Shown here: positions 8,651-18,802 of the stretch, piece after piece
Numbering within the stretch: the stretch's first letter is position 1
Layout of the letters: the number at the start of each line of letters is the position of its first letter
The notes under the pieces: generated by a model
Databases searched by the model: none
Seen by the model: the letters and a program-made list of their open reading frames with translations, nothing else
Told to the model about the DNA's origin: nothing
Translations under genes and position numbers: made by a program
From: CAZGDB01 sp964524705
GTDB lineage: Bacteria > Pseudomonadota > Gammaproteobacteria > Berkiellales > Berkiellaceae
Length of the DNA stretch: 64,000 bases
Direction of reading: 5' to 3'
NCBI GenBank assembly: GCA_964524705.1
Contig: CAZGDB010000005.1
Span: forward strand, 3,949 to 67,948

Positions 8651-9046
8651 ATGAAAAACATTTGTCTCGATACTACCGTTACACGCATCCATGCCACCAC
8701 AGAGCGTACTTTAAATACGGTGGACAAGGTGATCCCACGCGTATTTATTACTTCTACCTTCAGCACCATCATATTAGCAGGTTTAAGTGCTTGGCTTTCT
8801 CAAGTCATCGATGCCCCTGGCATTTTGCCAGATCTGATCTTAAACACTGCCACGATTATCATTGCTACCTATGCCCATAAAATTACGCGCCGTTATGCAG
8901 CTAAACGCGCTGCTGCAGAACAAGATGCACATTATGCGATGCTACAAGAAACCTTAGCCAGTTTAAACGACATTATCCATACCCCACATGATATCGGGAT
9001 TATCGTCCCCTCACACATCCACAACCAAGAATGTGAAAGTGCCTAA
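8651..9046 (+). CDS. Small hypothetical membrane protein
   Basis: Not recognised. The 131-residue product has two hydrophobic stretches: residues 30-49 (VFITSTFSTIILAGLSAWLS) and about 57-75 (GILPDLILNTATIIIATYA). A basic KITRRYAAKRAAAEQ helix and a soluble tail ending in ECESA follow. It is probably an inner-membrane protein with a cytoplasmic helical tail. It stands alone, divergent from iscS, with a good promoter and ribosome site. Sharing the intergenic palindrome with isc is the only hint of a link. Confidence 0.65.
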   Translation: MKNICLDTTVTRIHATTERTLNTVDKVIPRVFITSTFSTIILAGLSAWLSQVIDAPGILPDLILNTATIIIATYAHKITRRYAAKRAAAEQDAHYAMLQETLASLNDIIHTPHDIGIIVPSHIHNQECESA

Positions 9047-9248
9047 GCATAATAGCTTTTAAAAAAATCTGTTTAATCTTCCTCGATTTTATAATCTCTT
9101 CTGAACATCTGCTTTATTCCTATTCACCTTCACCATAGTGAAACCACACCTCATTTTATTCTAATTTTTCAAAAATAAGTATTGCAACTGACATAATTTA
9201 ATGTTATTTTTAAGTCATAAAAATAAATAAAAAATATGGAGGGTGCAA

Positions 9249-9866
9249 ATGAGTAAGCATCACAGAAAGAAAAAAGAGAAAAAAACTGTAGTAACTACAC
9301 CTCGTCCAGCTTCTCCTGTAGTAGAACAACTAGATAATACAGTGATACCCACACTTACTTCTGCACTTGCCAGCGCAGCTATCACGAGTTTAAACCTCCC
9401 CAAAGACGTAACAGCATTTGCTAGCAAGGCAGCTGCTGAGGCAAGTAAAACAAAGGCTAAAAAGATTACCTTAGGTGGTATCTGGGGTGTTATTAAACAG
9501 CATAAAATCGCAAGCACTTTAGTAGGATTAAGTGTTGCTGGCGCCGGGATTGCAACGGGTGTTGTAGTCAATAGTGCTGTAACTGCAATCAAAAACATCC
9601 CTGGTGTGTTCACCCCCATGACCTTATTGTCTCTAGTAGGGCAAAGTGAAATGGATAATATCATCCTTAATCACACTGAAAAACTTGAATTACCCACAGG
9701 CATCACTGTTATAGCTCAAAGTTTAGGCGCTGCTGCTGGTGCTAATAACCCGCACGCCTATGCGATTCTCGGTGCTAAAAAAGTACTAGAAACAGCAAAC
9801 ACTTACATCTGTGAACACGAAGATGAGCTCAGAAGCAGTTTGGATAGTATTGCAGGTTACAATTAA
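9249..9866 (+). CDS. Ala-rich basic membrane-associated protein, unknown
   Basis: Not recognised. I start it at ATG 9249, six bases after a GGAGG; the frame opens two codons earlier with GTG. The 205 residues begin with a Lys/Arg-rich stretch (HHRKKKEKK), then a long Ala-rich helix (ALASAAITSLNLPKDVTAFA). Next comes a hydrophobic glycine-rich segment (TLVGLSVAGAGIATGVVVNS), then a mixed C-terminal half. It is a single-gene unit closed by a strong terminator. It resembles the protein at 20184 in composition and layout, not obviously in sequence. Confidence 0.65.
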   Translation: MSKHHRKKKEKKTVVTTPRPASPVVEQLDNTVIPTLTSALASAAITSLNLPKDVTAFASKAAAEASKTKAKKITLGGIWGVIKQHKIASTLVGLSVAGAGIATGVVVNSAVTAIKNIPGVFTPMTLLSLVGQSEMDNIILNHTEKLELPTGITVIAQSLGAAAGANNPHAYAILGAKKVLETANTYICEHEDELRSSLDSIAGYN

Positions 9867-9884
9867 TGCTCTAACATCAAAAAA

Positions 9885-9917
9885 GGCACCCTAGATTAAT
9901 CTAAGGTGCCTTTTTTT
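9885..9917. terminator. Bidirectional rho-independent terminator
   Basis: Stem GGCACC...GGTGCC extended by CTAGATTAATCTAAG, with a T run at 9911-9917 on the plus strand and an A run just before 9885. It can end both the plus gene at 9249 and the minus-strand ppiD. Confidence 0.85.
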
Positions 9918-9939
9918 ATTTACGGAATAGAAAACTCAC

Positions 9940-11802
9940 TTAATAACGTTGTATTTTAGATTGTTCCATCAATTCCGCTAAAGGCAATTTAAATTCGAGA
10001 TCTGCCATTGCTTGTCCAATAGCCACCACATAGTCTTTTTTCTTTGCATCTGGCAACGCAGCATAACTGCCATCTTCAATGTTTTGTAACAAAACAATTG
10101 CTCTATCCCCGTTGGCCAGCTTTACTGCCCCATAGAGGCGTTCTGAACCTACTGGATGAGGTAATGCATAGGCGGTCTGTACTACTGCACTATCTATCTC
10201 TGTAGAGTGTCGTGTCAACAAACGACTTTGACCTAAAGTATAACCATATTCTTTTACTAAGGCATTCCACTGCATCTCGTCTTGTGAAGCCGCCAATAAT
10301 GCTTCCACTTGTTTTTGCAACACCGCTTCAGCTTCTTGTTGACGCACTTTCGCTTCGACACTGGACATGACTTTATCCAAAGGTTGTTGCTGTGCAGGCG
10401 TGTATTGTGAAACCTGTAAAACTAAATAGTGTTCCGCAGACAACTCAATCACATCAGATACTTTGCCGTCGATCACATCCTTTTCGGCCAAAGCTTCACG
10501 AACAGGAGTGTATTGTAAAATTCCAGTGGTTTCATTAGCAGCTAAATTAAAGGACTCTAACTTCTTATGAATCGCAGCAGCAACTGTATCCATACCTTCT
10601 GCTTTATCATAAAGACCATCAGAGAGTTGCTCCACATCTTGCAATAAGGCTTCTTCAGCCTTTTCACTCATCTTTTGAGTCTTGATGGCTGCTTTCACAG
10701 TTTCAAAACTTTGAGTTTGTGCTGATTTTTTGTTCAACAATTGAATCAAATGCAACCCATAAGGTGTTTTTACGACACTAGAGACATCGCCTTTATTTTG
10801 CAAAGCAAAAGCTGCAGCCTCAAACTCTGGCACAAAATCCCCTTTAGACATCCAATCTAATGCTCCACCTTGTTCAGCAGAACTAGGATCTTGAGAGTAC
10901 TTTTTAGCCAAAGCACTAAATTTTTCACCTTTTTTAAGAGATTCTTGAATTTTTTGCAGAGTAGCTTCTGCTTCAGACTCTTTACCTTCTTCAGAAGAAA
11001 CCAAAATATGTGCTACTTTAATCTGTGCGGGCACTTGGTATTGGGCGATATTTTCTTCATATACTTTTTTAAGCTCAGCATCCGTTACTGCCACTTTAGA
11101 AAGATAGTCAGCAAGCTTTAATTCAATATATTTCCCTTTAAAATGTTCTGGAGACATAAATTCAGAAGGGTTCGCATCATAATAAGCTTTAGCCATCTCA
11201 GGCTGAAACTTCACTTTTTGTAATAAAGGTTTTTTAGGCAAAGATAATACTCTAACCGCACGTTTTTGCTCAAACAGCTTAGTAATCAACTCTGCTTCAA
11301 ACGGCAGGACAAACGTGCTTTGACCAACTCCTGTTTGCAACTGACGAATTAACAAGTTTTTCTTAAACATTGCTAAAAAGGCGTCAGAGCTCAATTGGTT
11401 CGCTTGTAACACCATATGCATACGTTCTGCAGAGAACTTACCATTTTCTTGAAACTCTGGAATAGAAGCAATTAAAGCTTGCAATGCTTGTTCTGGAACC
11501 ACTAGACCTAATTTTTTAGCATATTGAATCAATACTTGCTCTTCAATCAGCCCTTGTAAAATTTTGTTTTTTAAAGCTTGTGCTTGTTCTGGGTTTTGCG
11601 GCTGTTGACGTTCTAAACGTTGCGCCATCCCATCCACTTCTTGCCAAGAAATCTCCACGCCATTGACCTTAGCGGCGACTCCTTGCCCACGACCTCCCCC
11701 TAAATACTCATTGACGCCTAAAAGTGCAAAACTTAAGGAAACAACAATCACTAATACCAAGGATACCCAACGATGTGCCTTATCTCGTAAAAATTGGATC
11801 AT
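9940..11802 (-). CDS. ppiD: Periplasmic folding chaperone PpiD (SurA_N plus parvulin)
   Basis: Inner-membrane-anchored folding helper acting on proteins leaving the Sec translocon. The 620-residue protein has an N-terminal anchor (VSLVLVIVVSLSFALLGVNEYLG, about residues 13-35), a SurA-like helical domain and one parvulin domain. The parvulin hallmarks are KVAHILVSSEEGKE, KYSQDPSSAEQGGALDWMSKGDFVPEFE and VKTPYGLHLIQLL. A long C-terminal region follows. The gene follows hup and two tRNAs, the order seen downstream of lon in Escherichia coli. Confidence 0.94.
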   Translation of the reverse strand: MIQFLRDKAHRWVSLVLVIVVSLSFALLGVNEYLGGGRGQGVAAKVNGVEISWQEVDGMAQRLERQQPQNPEQAQALKNKILQGLIEEQVLIQYAKKLGLVVPEQALQALIASIPEFQENGKFSAERMHMVLQANQLSSDAFLAMFKKNLLIRQLQTGVGQSTFVLPFEAELITKLFEQKRAVRVLSLPKKPLLQKVKFQPEMAKAYYDANPSEFMSPEHFKGKYIELKLADYLSKVAVTDAELKKVYEENIAQYQVPAQIKVAHILVSSEEGKESEAEATLQKIQESLKKGEKFSALAKKYSQDPSSAEQGGALDWMSKGDFVPEFEAAAFALQNKGDVSSVVKTPYGLHLIQLLNKKSAQTQSFETVKAAIKTQKMSEKAEEALLQDVEQLSDGLYDKAEGMDTVAAAIHKKLESFNLAANETTGILQYTPVREALAEKDVIDGKVSDVIELSAEHYLVLQVSQYTPAQQQPLDKVMSSVEAKVRQQEAEAVLQKQVEALLAASQDEMQWNALVKEYGYTLGQSRLLTRHSTEIDSAVVQTAYALPHPVGSERLYGAVKLANGDRAIVLLQNIEDGSYAALPDAKKKDYVVAIGQAMADLEFKLPLAELMEQSKIQRY

Positions 11803-11846
11803 TTTTTTACCCTAAAAAAAAGGACAGGTCACCCTGTCCATAAAGT

Positions 11847-11923
11847 TGGCGGAGCGGACGGGACTCGAACCCGCGACCCCCGGCGTGACAGGCCGGTATT
11901 CTAACCAACTGAACTACCGCTCC
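11847..11923 (-). tRNA. tRNA-Asp (GTC)
   Basis: A 77-base cloverleaf on the minus strand with acceptor GGAGCGG/CCGCTCC, anticodon loop CTGTCAC (GTC), T-loop GGTTCGAGTCC and an encoded 3' CCA. Confidence 0.96.
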
Positions 11924-11938
11924 TAAACTGTTAAAAAA

Positions 11939-12014
11939 TGGTGGGTGCTGAGGGGATCGAACCCGCGACCTCCGCCTTGTAAGGGCGATGCTCTACCAGC
12001 TGAGCTAAGCACCC
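11939..12014 (-). tRNA. tRNA-Val (TAC)
   Basis: A 76-base cloverleaf, acceptor GGGTGCT/AGCACCC, anticodon loop CTTACAA (TAC), T-loop GGTTCGATCC, encoded 3' CCA. Paired with tRNA-Asp between hup and ppiD. Confidence 0.96.
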
Positions 12015-12025
12015 AAGTTTTAAAC

Positions 12026-12355
12026 CTAGGCTGTTTCACCTTCTTCAACAATTGCGCCAGAGTTTACAGCATCTTTAAGCACTTTGGAAGCCTTAAATGA
12101 TGGAACTAAACAAGCGGCGATCTGAATAGCTGCACCAGTCTTAGGATTGCGACCAACACGAGCAGCACGTTTACTGACTCCCATGACCCCAATACCAGGT
12201 AAAGAGACCGAATGCCCCTGACGCAAGGCTTGTGTAACAGTAGAAAGCAGAGCTTCTAATGCACGACCTGCATCCGCTTTCGATAAGTTTGCCGATTCCG
12301 CGATTGCGTTAATCATTTCAGATTTATTAATTACATTGCTCACTGTGGACCCCAT
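12026..12355 (-). CDS. hupB: HU-family DNA-binding protein
   Basis: Histone-like dimer that bends and packages DNA. Core features: NKSEMINAIAESANLSKADAGRALEAL at the N-terminus, the arm motif RVGRNPKTGAAIQIAA and VPSFKASKVLKDAV. The ATG at 12355 has no clear ribosome site. A GTG at 12343 lies seven bases after GGGGT and may be the true start (105 residues). The product has a short extra acidic tail (VEEGETA). Its place after lon matches hupB of enteric bacteria. Confidence 0.93.
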   Translation of the reverse strand: MGSTVSNVINKSEMINAIAESANLSKADAGRALEALLSTVTQALRQGHSVSLPGIGVMGVSKRAARVGRNPKTGAAIQIAACLVPSFKASKVLKDAVNSGAIVEEGETA

Positions 12356-12459
12356 AATAATATAAGTTCGGGGTCAAACCACAACCCCTTGCTGCAGACA
12401 CATTTTAAAAACCCAACCGAAGGGGAATTTATAACAAGTGCACTATAACACGTCAAGCA

Positions 12460-14904
12460 TTAGTGACGTTTTTCTTCTAAAGTTTGTTGTTTATTTGTCT
12501 TCTCAGCAACAACTGGCGCCACCACCTCTACTTCTAAAGGAATAGGTAAGCTAACTAAAGCCAACTCTAGTACTTCATCAATCCATTTTACACAATGAAT
12601 CGTAAGATTCGATAAAATGTTTTCAGGGATCTCTTTTAGATCTTGCTGATTTTCAGAAGGAATAATCACATCGGTAATACCAGAGCGTCTTGCTGCTAAC
12701 AACTTCTCTTTTAAGCCACCAATAGGCAGTACTTCACCACGTAAAGTAATTTCACCCGTCATTGCCACATCAGAACGCGCTGCAATCCCCGTTAAAGCAG
12801 ATACAATTGCACAACACATGCCAATACCAGCACTAGGACCATCTTTGGGGGTTGCCCCCTCTGGAACGTGTACGTGGATATCATTTTTTTCAAACACTTC
12901 AGATTTAATACCTAAAGAAGCAGCACGTGAACGCACCACTGTAACTGCAGCCTGAATAGATTCCTGCATTACCTCGCCTAAATGCCCTGTGCGAATAATC
13001 ACGCCCTTACCCGGCACACTAGCTGCCTCTAAGGTTAAGATATCCCCACCAACTTCGGTCCAAGCCAACCCAATGATCTGACCAATACGATCGCTTTCTT
13101 GCACTTTACCATAGTGATACTTACGCACCCCTAGATATTGCTCAATCTTTGCTGCATCCACCACTATAGGGGTTTCTACAGAATGCTTCTTAACCATCTT
13201 TTTAGTCGTTGCAACACCTGCTGCAGTATCAGCTTCAATTTCTTTAATCAACACTTCTTTCACGATTTTACGACAAAGTTTAGCCATTTCACGATCTAAA
13301 TTACGCACCCCAGCTTCGCGGGTGTAATAACGAATCATGTGAATAATCGCCTCAGCTGTTATTTCTAACTCGCCCTCACGCACCCCATTAGCCTCAAATT
13401 GTTTTGGAACCAAATAGTTTTGCGTAATTGCTAATTTCTCATCTTCGGTATACCCAGATAAGCGAATAACTTCCATACGGTCTAATAAGGCCGGCGGGAT
13501 GTTCATCGTATTCGCGGTCGCTACAAACATCACTTCCGATAAATCGTAATCCACTTCTAAATAATGATCGTTAAAAGTAGCATTCTGTTCTGGATCTAAA
13601 ACTTCTAGCAATGCAGAAGCAGGATCTCCCCTAAAATCAGAAGCCATCTTGTCTATTTCATCCAGCAAGAACNNNNNNNNNNTGGCAATTTTCTGTAAAA
13701 TCTTACCTGGCATAGACCCAATATAGGTACGACGATGACCACGAATCTCTGCTTCATCACGAACACCACCCAAGGCAACCCGCACAAACTTTCGGTTCGT
13801 AGCACGCGCAATAGATTGACCTAAAGAAGTTTTACCGACCCCTGGTGGCCCCACTAGACATAAAATAGGGCCTTTCAATTTACGCACACGCTTTTGAATA
13901 GCTAGGTATTCCATAATACGGTCTTTAACTTGCTCTAACCCATAATGATCTTCATCTAAAATCTTTTGTGCCGTTTGCAAATCATAGCTAGCCTTAGAAC
14001 GTGTTTTCCAAGGCATTTCTAATAAAGTACGCAAATAGGTCTCTAGAACTGTCGCTTCTGCAGACATCGGCGGCATACGTTTTAAACGTGCCAACTCTTT
14101 ATGTGCCTTTTCTACAACATCTTTAGGCATACCCGCATTATCAATACGTTTGATCAACTCATCTGTTTCTTGACCGCTTTGACCTAATTCTTCTTGAATA
14201 GCCTTAATTTTTTCATTCAAGTAATATTCACGTTGATTTTTTTCCATATTTTTCTTGATATTGGAATACACCCGCGCTTCTACTTGTAATAAATCAATCT
14301 CTGTTTCCATTAACAACATTAAATGCTCTAAACGACGCGCAATATCAAACTCTTCTAATAAAGTTTGTTTATCCGCTATCTTAAGAGAAATATGGGCAGC
14401 AATCGTATCTGCTAAACGCTCAGGATCTGTAATTGCTGAAACTGAGGAAACAATCTCTGCTGGGATCTTACGATTTAACTTGATATATTTTTCAAATTGG
14501 GTCAACACCGCACGGGTTAAGACCTGTGCCTGTTGTTCTTCCATTTTAGCGGTAGAGAGCTTCTGTGCCTTCACTAAAAAATATGGTTCTACATGCTCAT
14601 AATGCGTAATTTTTGCTCTAAAAGTACCCTCTACCAACACCTTAACCGTACCGTCTGGCAACTTTAATAATTGCAAAATAGTAGCGACAGTCCCGATTTC
14701 ATACAGGTCAGGACGTTCAGGCTCGTCTTGGGTAGCATTCTTCTGCGCCACCAATAAAACCTGTTTTTGCCCTAAGCTCATGGCTGCATCTAATGCTCGA
14801 ATCGACTTCTCACGTCCCACAAATAACGGTATGACCATATGAGGATATACGACCACATCTCTCAACGGTAAAATCGGCATTGCATCAAGCATTTCAGTAG
14901 CCAT
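12460..14904 (-). CDS. lon: ATP-dependent Lon protease (broken by an N gap)
   Basis: Cytoplasmic AAA+ serine protease degrading damaged and regulatory proteins. Domains in order: N-terminal substrate domain ([19 protein letters not shown]), AAA+ module with Walker [13 protein letters not shown] and Walker [10 protein letters not shown], and the protease domain with catalytic serine in [11 protein letters not shown]. Ten Ns sit just before Walker B. The family usually has eight residues between QKMA and FLLDE (KVGVKNPL in Escherichia coli), but the gap leaves room for four, so about 12 bases are probably missing. The ATG overlaps the clpX stop by one base. Confidence 0.95.
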   Translation of the reverse strand: MATEMLDAMPILPLRDVVVYPHMVIPLFVGREKSIRALDAAMSLGQKQVLLVAQKNATQDEPERPDLYEIGTVATILQLLKLPDGTVKVLVEGTFRAKITHYEHVEPYFLVKAQKLSTAKMEEQQAQVLTRAVLTQFEKYIKLNRKIPAEIVSSVSAITDPERLADTIAAHISLKIADKQTLLEEFDIARRLEHLMLLMETEIDLLQVEARVYSNIKKNMEKNQREYYLNEKIKAIQEELGQSGQETDELIKRIDNAGMPKDVVEKAHKELARLKRMPPMSAEATVLETYLRTLLEMPWKTRSKASYDLQTAQKILDEDHYGLEQVKDRIMEYLAIQKRVRKLKGPILCLVGPPGVGKTSLGQSIARATNRKFVRVALGGVRDEAEIRGHRRTYIGSMPGKILQKIAXXXXFLLDEIDKMASDFRGDPASALLEVLDPEQNATFNDHYLEVDYDLSEVMFVATANTMNIPPALLDRMEVIRLSGYTEDEKLAITQNYLVPKQFEANGVREGELEITAEAIIHMIRYYTREAGVRNLDREMAKLCRKIVKEVLIKEIEADTAAGVATTKKMVKKHSVETPIVVDAAKIEQYLGVRKYHYGKVQESDRIGQIIGLAWTEVGGDILTLEAASVPGKGVIIRTGHLGEVMQESIQAAVTVVRSRAASLGIKSEVFEKNDIHVHVPEGATPKDGPSAGIGMCCAIVSALTGIAARSDVAMTGEITLRGEVLPIGGLKEKLLAARRSGITDVIIPSENQQDLKEIPENILSNLTIHCVKWIDEVLELALVSLPIPLEVEVVAPVVAEKTNKQQTLEEKRH
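13673..13682. other. Assembly gap of 10 N inside lon
   Basis: Ten ambiguous bases immediately upstream (in the sense of lon) of the Walker B segment. Comparison with the conserved Lon sequence suggests the real gap is about 22 bases, so the N count is a placeholder. Confidence 0.9.
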
Positions 14905-16205
14905 TAGGCCCTCCCTGCATCATCCATAAAGTTATCCGTGTCTTTTGTCTCATAAATCAATAAAGGCTCAGCTTTACCTTGAATCACATTATCTTCTACC
15001 ACTACTTTCACTACCCCTTCTAAGGATGGTAATTCATACATGGTGTCTAAAAGCACTTTTTCAATCAAAGAGCGTAATCCGCGAGCACCCGTTTTACGTT
15101 CCATAGCTTTATGCGCTACAGCAGCAACAGCTTCTGGTCTAAACTCTAATTCCGCATGCTCCATCTCAAATAAACGTTGGTATTGCTTCAAGAGCGCATT
15201 TTTAGGCTCTGTTAAAATACGCACTAAAGCCACTTCATCTAATTCATCTAAAGTCGCAATCACCGGTAAGCGACCTACAAATTCTGGAATCAACCCATAT
15301 TTGATTAAATCTTCAGGCTCCGCTTCTTTAAAGACTTCCGTCAGAGTTCTGCGATCTTGTGAACTGTGTACTTCGGCTTTAAATCCTATGCCAGATTTTT
15401 CAGATCTTTCACGAATCACCTTTTCTAACCCTGCAAACGCACCACCACAAATAAACAAGATATTACGAGTGTCTACCTGTATAAATTCTTGTTGTGGATG
15501 TTTACGTCCGCCTTGAGGGGGGATAGATGCCACAGTCCCTTCAATTAATTTTAATAGCGCTTGTTGCACCCCTTCTCCAGAAACATCTCTTGTAATAGAA
15601 GGATTATCTGCATTTTTACGAGAAATCTTATCAATTTCATCGATATAAATAATGCCACGTTGCGCCTTTTCAGGATCGTAATCACATTTTTGTAAAAGTT
15701 TTTGAATAATATTTTCAACATCTTCACCAACATACCCAGCTTCTGTCAGCGTAGTAGCATCTGCCATCGCAAAAGGCACATCTAATAAACGTGCAAGCGT
15801 TTCTGCTAAAAGCGTTTTACCACTACCAGTAGGCCCAATTAATAAAATATTACTTTTATTCAGCTCTACTTCAGACTTTTCTTTATTTGCTGGAACATGT
15901 AAGCGTTTATAATGATTATAAACCGCGACCGACAACACTTTCTTGGCGTAATCCTGCCCAATGACATACTCATCTAGGGTTTTACGAATTTCCATAGGTG
16001 CAGGTAAACGATGTTCCCCACCTAACCCAATTTCAGTGGGTGCTTGAGTCTCATCTTTAATGATATCCGTGCACAAATCCACACATTCATCACAAATATA
16101 CACAGATGGGCCAGCAATAAGCTTACGTACTTCATGCTGACTTTTTCCACAAAAGGAGCAGTACAATAATCTACCCCCCTCATCCCCTCTTTCGTTTATC
16201 GCCAC
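14904..16205 (-). CDS. clpX: ClpX, ATPase subunit of ClpXP
   Basis: AAA+ unfoldase that feeds substrates to ClpP. The N-terminal zinc-binding domain has C16, C19, C38 and C41. The AAA+ module has Walker [18 protein letters not shown], Walker [12 protein letters not shown] and the pore loop [10 protein letters not shown]. The ClpP-docking loop IGF (SGIGFKAEV) is present. At 433 residues it is of normal length. It lies between clpP and lon in the classic tig-clpP-clpX-lon order. Confidence 0.97.
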   Translation of the reverse strand: MAINERGDEGGRLLYCSFCGKSQHEVRKLIAGPSVYICDECVDLCTDIIKDETQAPTEIGLGGEHRLPAPMEIRKTLDEYVIGQDYAKKVLSVAVYNHYKRLHVPANKEKSEVELNKSNILLIGPTGSGKTLLAETLARLLDVPFAMADATTLTEAGYVGEDVENIIQKLLQKCDYDPEKAQRGIIYIDEIDKISRKNADNPSITRDVSGEGVQQALLKLIEGTVASIPPQGGRKHPQQEFIQVDTRNILFICGGAFAGLEKVIRERSEKSGIGFKAEVHSSQDRRTLTEVFKEAEPEDLIKYGLIPEFVGRLPVIATLDELDEVALVRILTEPKNALLKQYQRLFEMEHAELEFRPEAVAAVAHKAMERKTGARGLRSLIEKVLLDTMYELPSLEGVVKVVVEDNVIQGKAEPLLIYETKDTDNFMDDAGRA

Positions 16206-16320
16206 GCTTACCTCTTTATTATTATAAGTTTCTGAACGCTTCCTATTACTATAGTAGTCGCTTTTTACCTATATTGTTGGCACAAAAACGTCGTTTTCTC
16301 CTGCACCCACACGATTAGTT

Positions 16321-16938
16321 TTATCGCTTACTTAAAACCTCATCGATCAGACCATAATTTTTAGCCGCTTGCGCTTCCATAAAATTATCTCTATCTGTAT
16401 CCACTGCTACTTTATCAATAGGTTGGTTACAGTGTTTCGCTAAAATATGGTTTAAACGATCACGTACTTCTAAGATTCGCTTTGTATGGATCTCAATATC
16501 AGACGCCTGCCCTTGATACCCACCTAAAGGTTGGTGAATCATGACTTCGCTATGTGGTAATGCATATCGTTTACCTGCGGCGCCACTAGCTAACAATAAA
16601 GCGCCCATACTAGCTGCTTGACCGATACAAAGTGTGCTCACATCTGGTTTAATAAATTGCATGGTGTCGTAAATAGACAGGCCCGCCGTTACAGAACCAC
16701 CAGGGGAATTAATATATAACTGAATATCTTTGTCAGGGTTCTCAGATTCTAAGAACAACAACTGAGCAACAATTAAGTTAGCGTTATAATCTTCTACTGG
16801 ACCTACTAAGAAAACAACACGTTCTTTTAATAAACGTGAATAGATATCATAAGAACGCTCACCACGTGCACTTTGTTCAACAACGATAGGCACTAGCCCC
16901 CCCACATTATGGGGTGACATAATCATATTATTTGACAT
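16321..16938 (-). CDS. clpP: ClpP protease subunit
   Basis: Proteolytic barrel subunit of ClpXP/ClpAP. The catalytic serine is S110 ([14 protein letters not shown]) and the histidine H135 ([10 protein letters not shown]); the aspartate follows in the C-terminal VDTDRDNFM region. The 205-residue length includes a short propeptide-like N-terminus. It starts 12 bases downstream of tig. Confidence 0.97.
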   Translation of the reverse strand: MSNNMIMSPHNVGGLVPIVVEQSARGERSYDIYSRLLKERVVFLVGPVEDYNANLIVAQLLFLESENPDKDIQLYINSPGGSVTAGLSIYDTMQFIKPDVSTLCIGQAASMGALLLASGAAGKRYALPHSEVMIHQPLGGYQGQASDIEIHTKRILEVRDRLNHILAKHCNQPIDKVAVDTDRDNFMEAQAAKNYGLIDEVLSKR

Positions 16939-16950
16939 ACTAAATTCCCT

Positions 16951-18255
16951 TTATTCCGTTTCCACAAACAAGGCTTCCAACTCTTTGCGAGTCATAGGCT
17001 TCTCTATAATCTGCACTTCTTTCAGTATGAGAGCAACCACTTTGTTTAACAAGGCAACTCTTTGCACATGCTCTACAAAACCTAATTTACGGTTACGTAC
17101 TAACTTTTCTTTGTCTTCTTTGGAGTAAGGAAGTTCACTAAGTTGCTTTTGAAGCTCATGATTTAATTCTTCATGCGTCAACTGTAAACGACGATCATGC
17201 ACCACTTGGTTAACATATAGCCCCATGGTCACACGGCGACTGGCTTCTTCCAGGTCTTCCGCACTATCATGATCATGATCGTGACTATGGTCATGGCCAC
17301 ATTGACTGTGATCATGATCTTCATCATGGTCATGATGATGCGCGCTATTATGACCTTTCTTATGCTGAATATTTTTTAATTCAGCACGCACTAAAGTTTG
17401 TGGCAACTCTACAGAATTCACTTCCATCAACTTTTCTAAAACACGTTCTTGCAATAATTCTTCTATTTGGCCATCTAATTGGGATTGTTGGTGTTTTCTA
17501 AAAAACGCACGCATATCCTCAACGGTTTCGAAGCTACCAAACTTAGTTCGTAATTCTTCCATAGTAGGTAAAGTTGCTACTTGTACAGTTTCCACTTCAA
17601 AAGCCATTTCTCCCTTGCGGGTTGGCAATTGTACTTGGGTACCTTTAGTCGCGCCTAATAGTCTTTCTCTTACGATGTCTTGTAGTTCAGCACTCCATAA
17701 CCCTACGGTTTGTGGCTTAGATTCTGCGTCCCCTGCGATACGTAAGATCACCTGATCTTTAGGACCAGCAGCACCATCTTTTTCTGCCCAAGTTGCTAAG
17801 TAATAGCTTTGATTAGTCAAAAGTTCATCTACTTCTTCATCCGTAACCATCACAACTGGCTTTTCAATTTGCAGATCTGCAAAAGGTTTTAAATGAACTA
17901 AAGGGTAAACTTCAAAACCTACTGTAAAGGAAACATCTTTAGTGTGATCTTCTTCTTCAAAGGAAAAATCTTTAAGCTCTGGCTGTGCAACTGGCATTAA
18001 ATCATGCGCTTTGATAGCTGCTTTAAAATGTTTGTTGATTAATTCATCAATCAACTCTGAACGTACAGAACCTTTGTATTGGCTTTCTACCATAGCACGA
18101 GGTGCTTTACCGGGTCTGAATCCAGGCATACGCACTTTCTTAATCAAGTTGTTTAACTTTGTTTTTTCTTGTTGTAAAAAATCAGCTCTAGGGATAGTAA
18201 CGGTTACTTCTCTGCCTAAATTGCCTACGGTTTGGACGTTTACCTGTGCTGTCAT
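16951..18255 (-). CDS. tig: Trigger factor with a His/Asp-rich insert
   Basis: Ribosome-bound chaperone with prolyl isomerase activity. I start at ATG 18255 (434 residues, MTAQVNVQTVGNLGREVTVTIP). The upstream extension of the open frame runs through tRNA-Leu and cannot be real. The ribosome-binding signature MPGFRPGKAPRAMVE is present in the N-domain, followed by the FKBP-like middle domain and helical C-domain. At about residues 300-335 there is a low-complexity run of HHHDHDEDHDHS type with some 14 histidines, which I do not know from ordinary trigger factors. It resembles the metal-binding tail of SlyD. Confidence 0.96.
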   Translation of the reverse strand: MTAQVNVQTVGNLGREVTVTIPRADFLQQEKTKLNNLIKKVRMPGFRPGKAPRAMVESQYKGSVRSELIDELINKHFKAAIKAHDLMPVAQPELKDFSFEEEDHTKDVSFTVGFEVYPLVHLKPFADLQIEKPVVMVTDEEVDELLTNQSYYLATWAEKDGAAGPKDQVILRIAGDAESKPQTVGLWSAELQDIVRERLLGATKGTQVQLPTRKGEMAFEVETVQVATLPTMEELRTKFGSFETVEDMRAFFRKHQQSQLDGQIEELLQERVLEKLMEVNSVELPQTLVRAELKNIQHKKGHNSAHHHDHDEDHDHSQCGHDHSHDHDHDSAEDLEEASRRVTMGLYVNQVVHDRRLQLTHEELNHELQKQLSELPYSKEDKEKLVRNRKLGFVEHVQRVALLNKVVALILKEVQIIEKPMTRKELEALFVETE

Positions 18256-18279
18256 AACTTCTGATCCTTCTCTGATTAA

Positions 18280-18364
18280 TGGTGCGAAAGGAGAGACTCG
18301 AACTCTCACGGGTTGCCCCACTGGAACCTAAATCCAGCGCGTATACCAATTTCGCCACTTTCGC
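18280..18364 (-). tRNA. tRNA-Leu (TAG)
   Basis: A class II tRNA of 85 bases with a long variable arm, acceptor GCGAAAG/CTTTCGC, anticodon loop ATTTAGG (TAG), T-loop AGTTCGAGTCT and encoded CCA. It ends 25 bases upstream of the tig start. Confidence 0.95.
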
Positions 18365-18448
18365 TAATAACGTGAGAGGGATTATACAAGGCTTACAACA
18401 GAATGGAAGCTATACAATCTTACAAAAAGAACTTTAGATCCACCAAAA

Positions 18449-18524
<76 letters not shown>

Positions 18525-18530
18525 AAATAT

Positions 18531-18607
18531 TGGGGTGAACGATGGGGCTCGAACCCACGACAACCGGAATCACAATCCGGGACTCTACCAGCTGAGCTAC
18601 GTCCACC
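18531..18607 (-). tRNA. tRNA-His (GTG)
   Basis: A 77-base cloverleaf with the extra G at position -1 pairing C73, anticodon stem CCGGA/TCCGG with loop TTGTGAT (GTG), encoded CCA. The acceptor has one G-U pair. Confidence 0.95.
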
Positions 18608-18616
18608 ATATAAATT

Positions 18617-18690
18617 TGTGCCCGGCAGGACTCGAACCTGCTACCCTCGGCTTAGAAGGCCGATGCTCTATCCAGATGAGCTACGGGCAC
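18617..18690 (-). tRNA. tRNA-Arg (TCT), no encoded CCA
   Basis: A 74-base cloverleaf, acceptor GTGCCCG/CGGGCAC, discriminator A, anticodon loop CTTCTAA (TCT). The bases after the discriminator are AAT, so the CCA end must be added by the CCA-adding enzyme. Confidence 0.94.
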
Positions 18691-18728
18691 ATATGCTTTT
18701 TACGCAGTTTGCGTAAAACAAATTCTTC

Positions 18729-18802
18729 TCGGGGTAGAGGGATTCGAACCCCCGACATCCTGCTCCCAAAGCAGGCGCGCTACCAGACTGCGCTATACCC
18801 CG
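18729..18802 (-). tRNA. tRNA-Pro (TGG), no encoded CCA
   Basis: A 74-base cloverleaf, acceptor CGGGGTA/TACCCCG, discriminator A, anticodon stem CCTGC/GCAGG with loop TTTGGGA (TGG). It is followed by GAAG, not CCA. It is the first gene of the five-tRNA cluster upstream of tig. Confidence 0.94.

Noticed and set aside
18256..18321. N-terminal extension of the trigger factor frame
   Set aside because: It runs through the 3' part of tRNA-Leu; the ATG at 18255 gives the normal family start.
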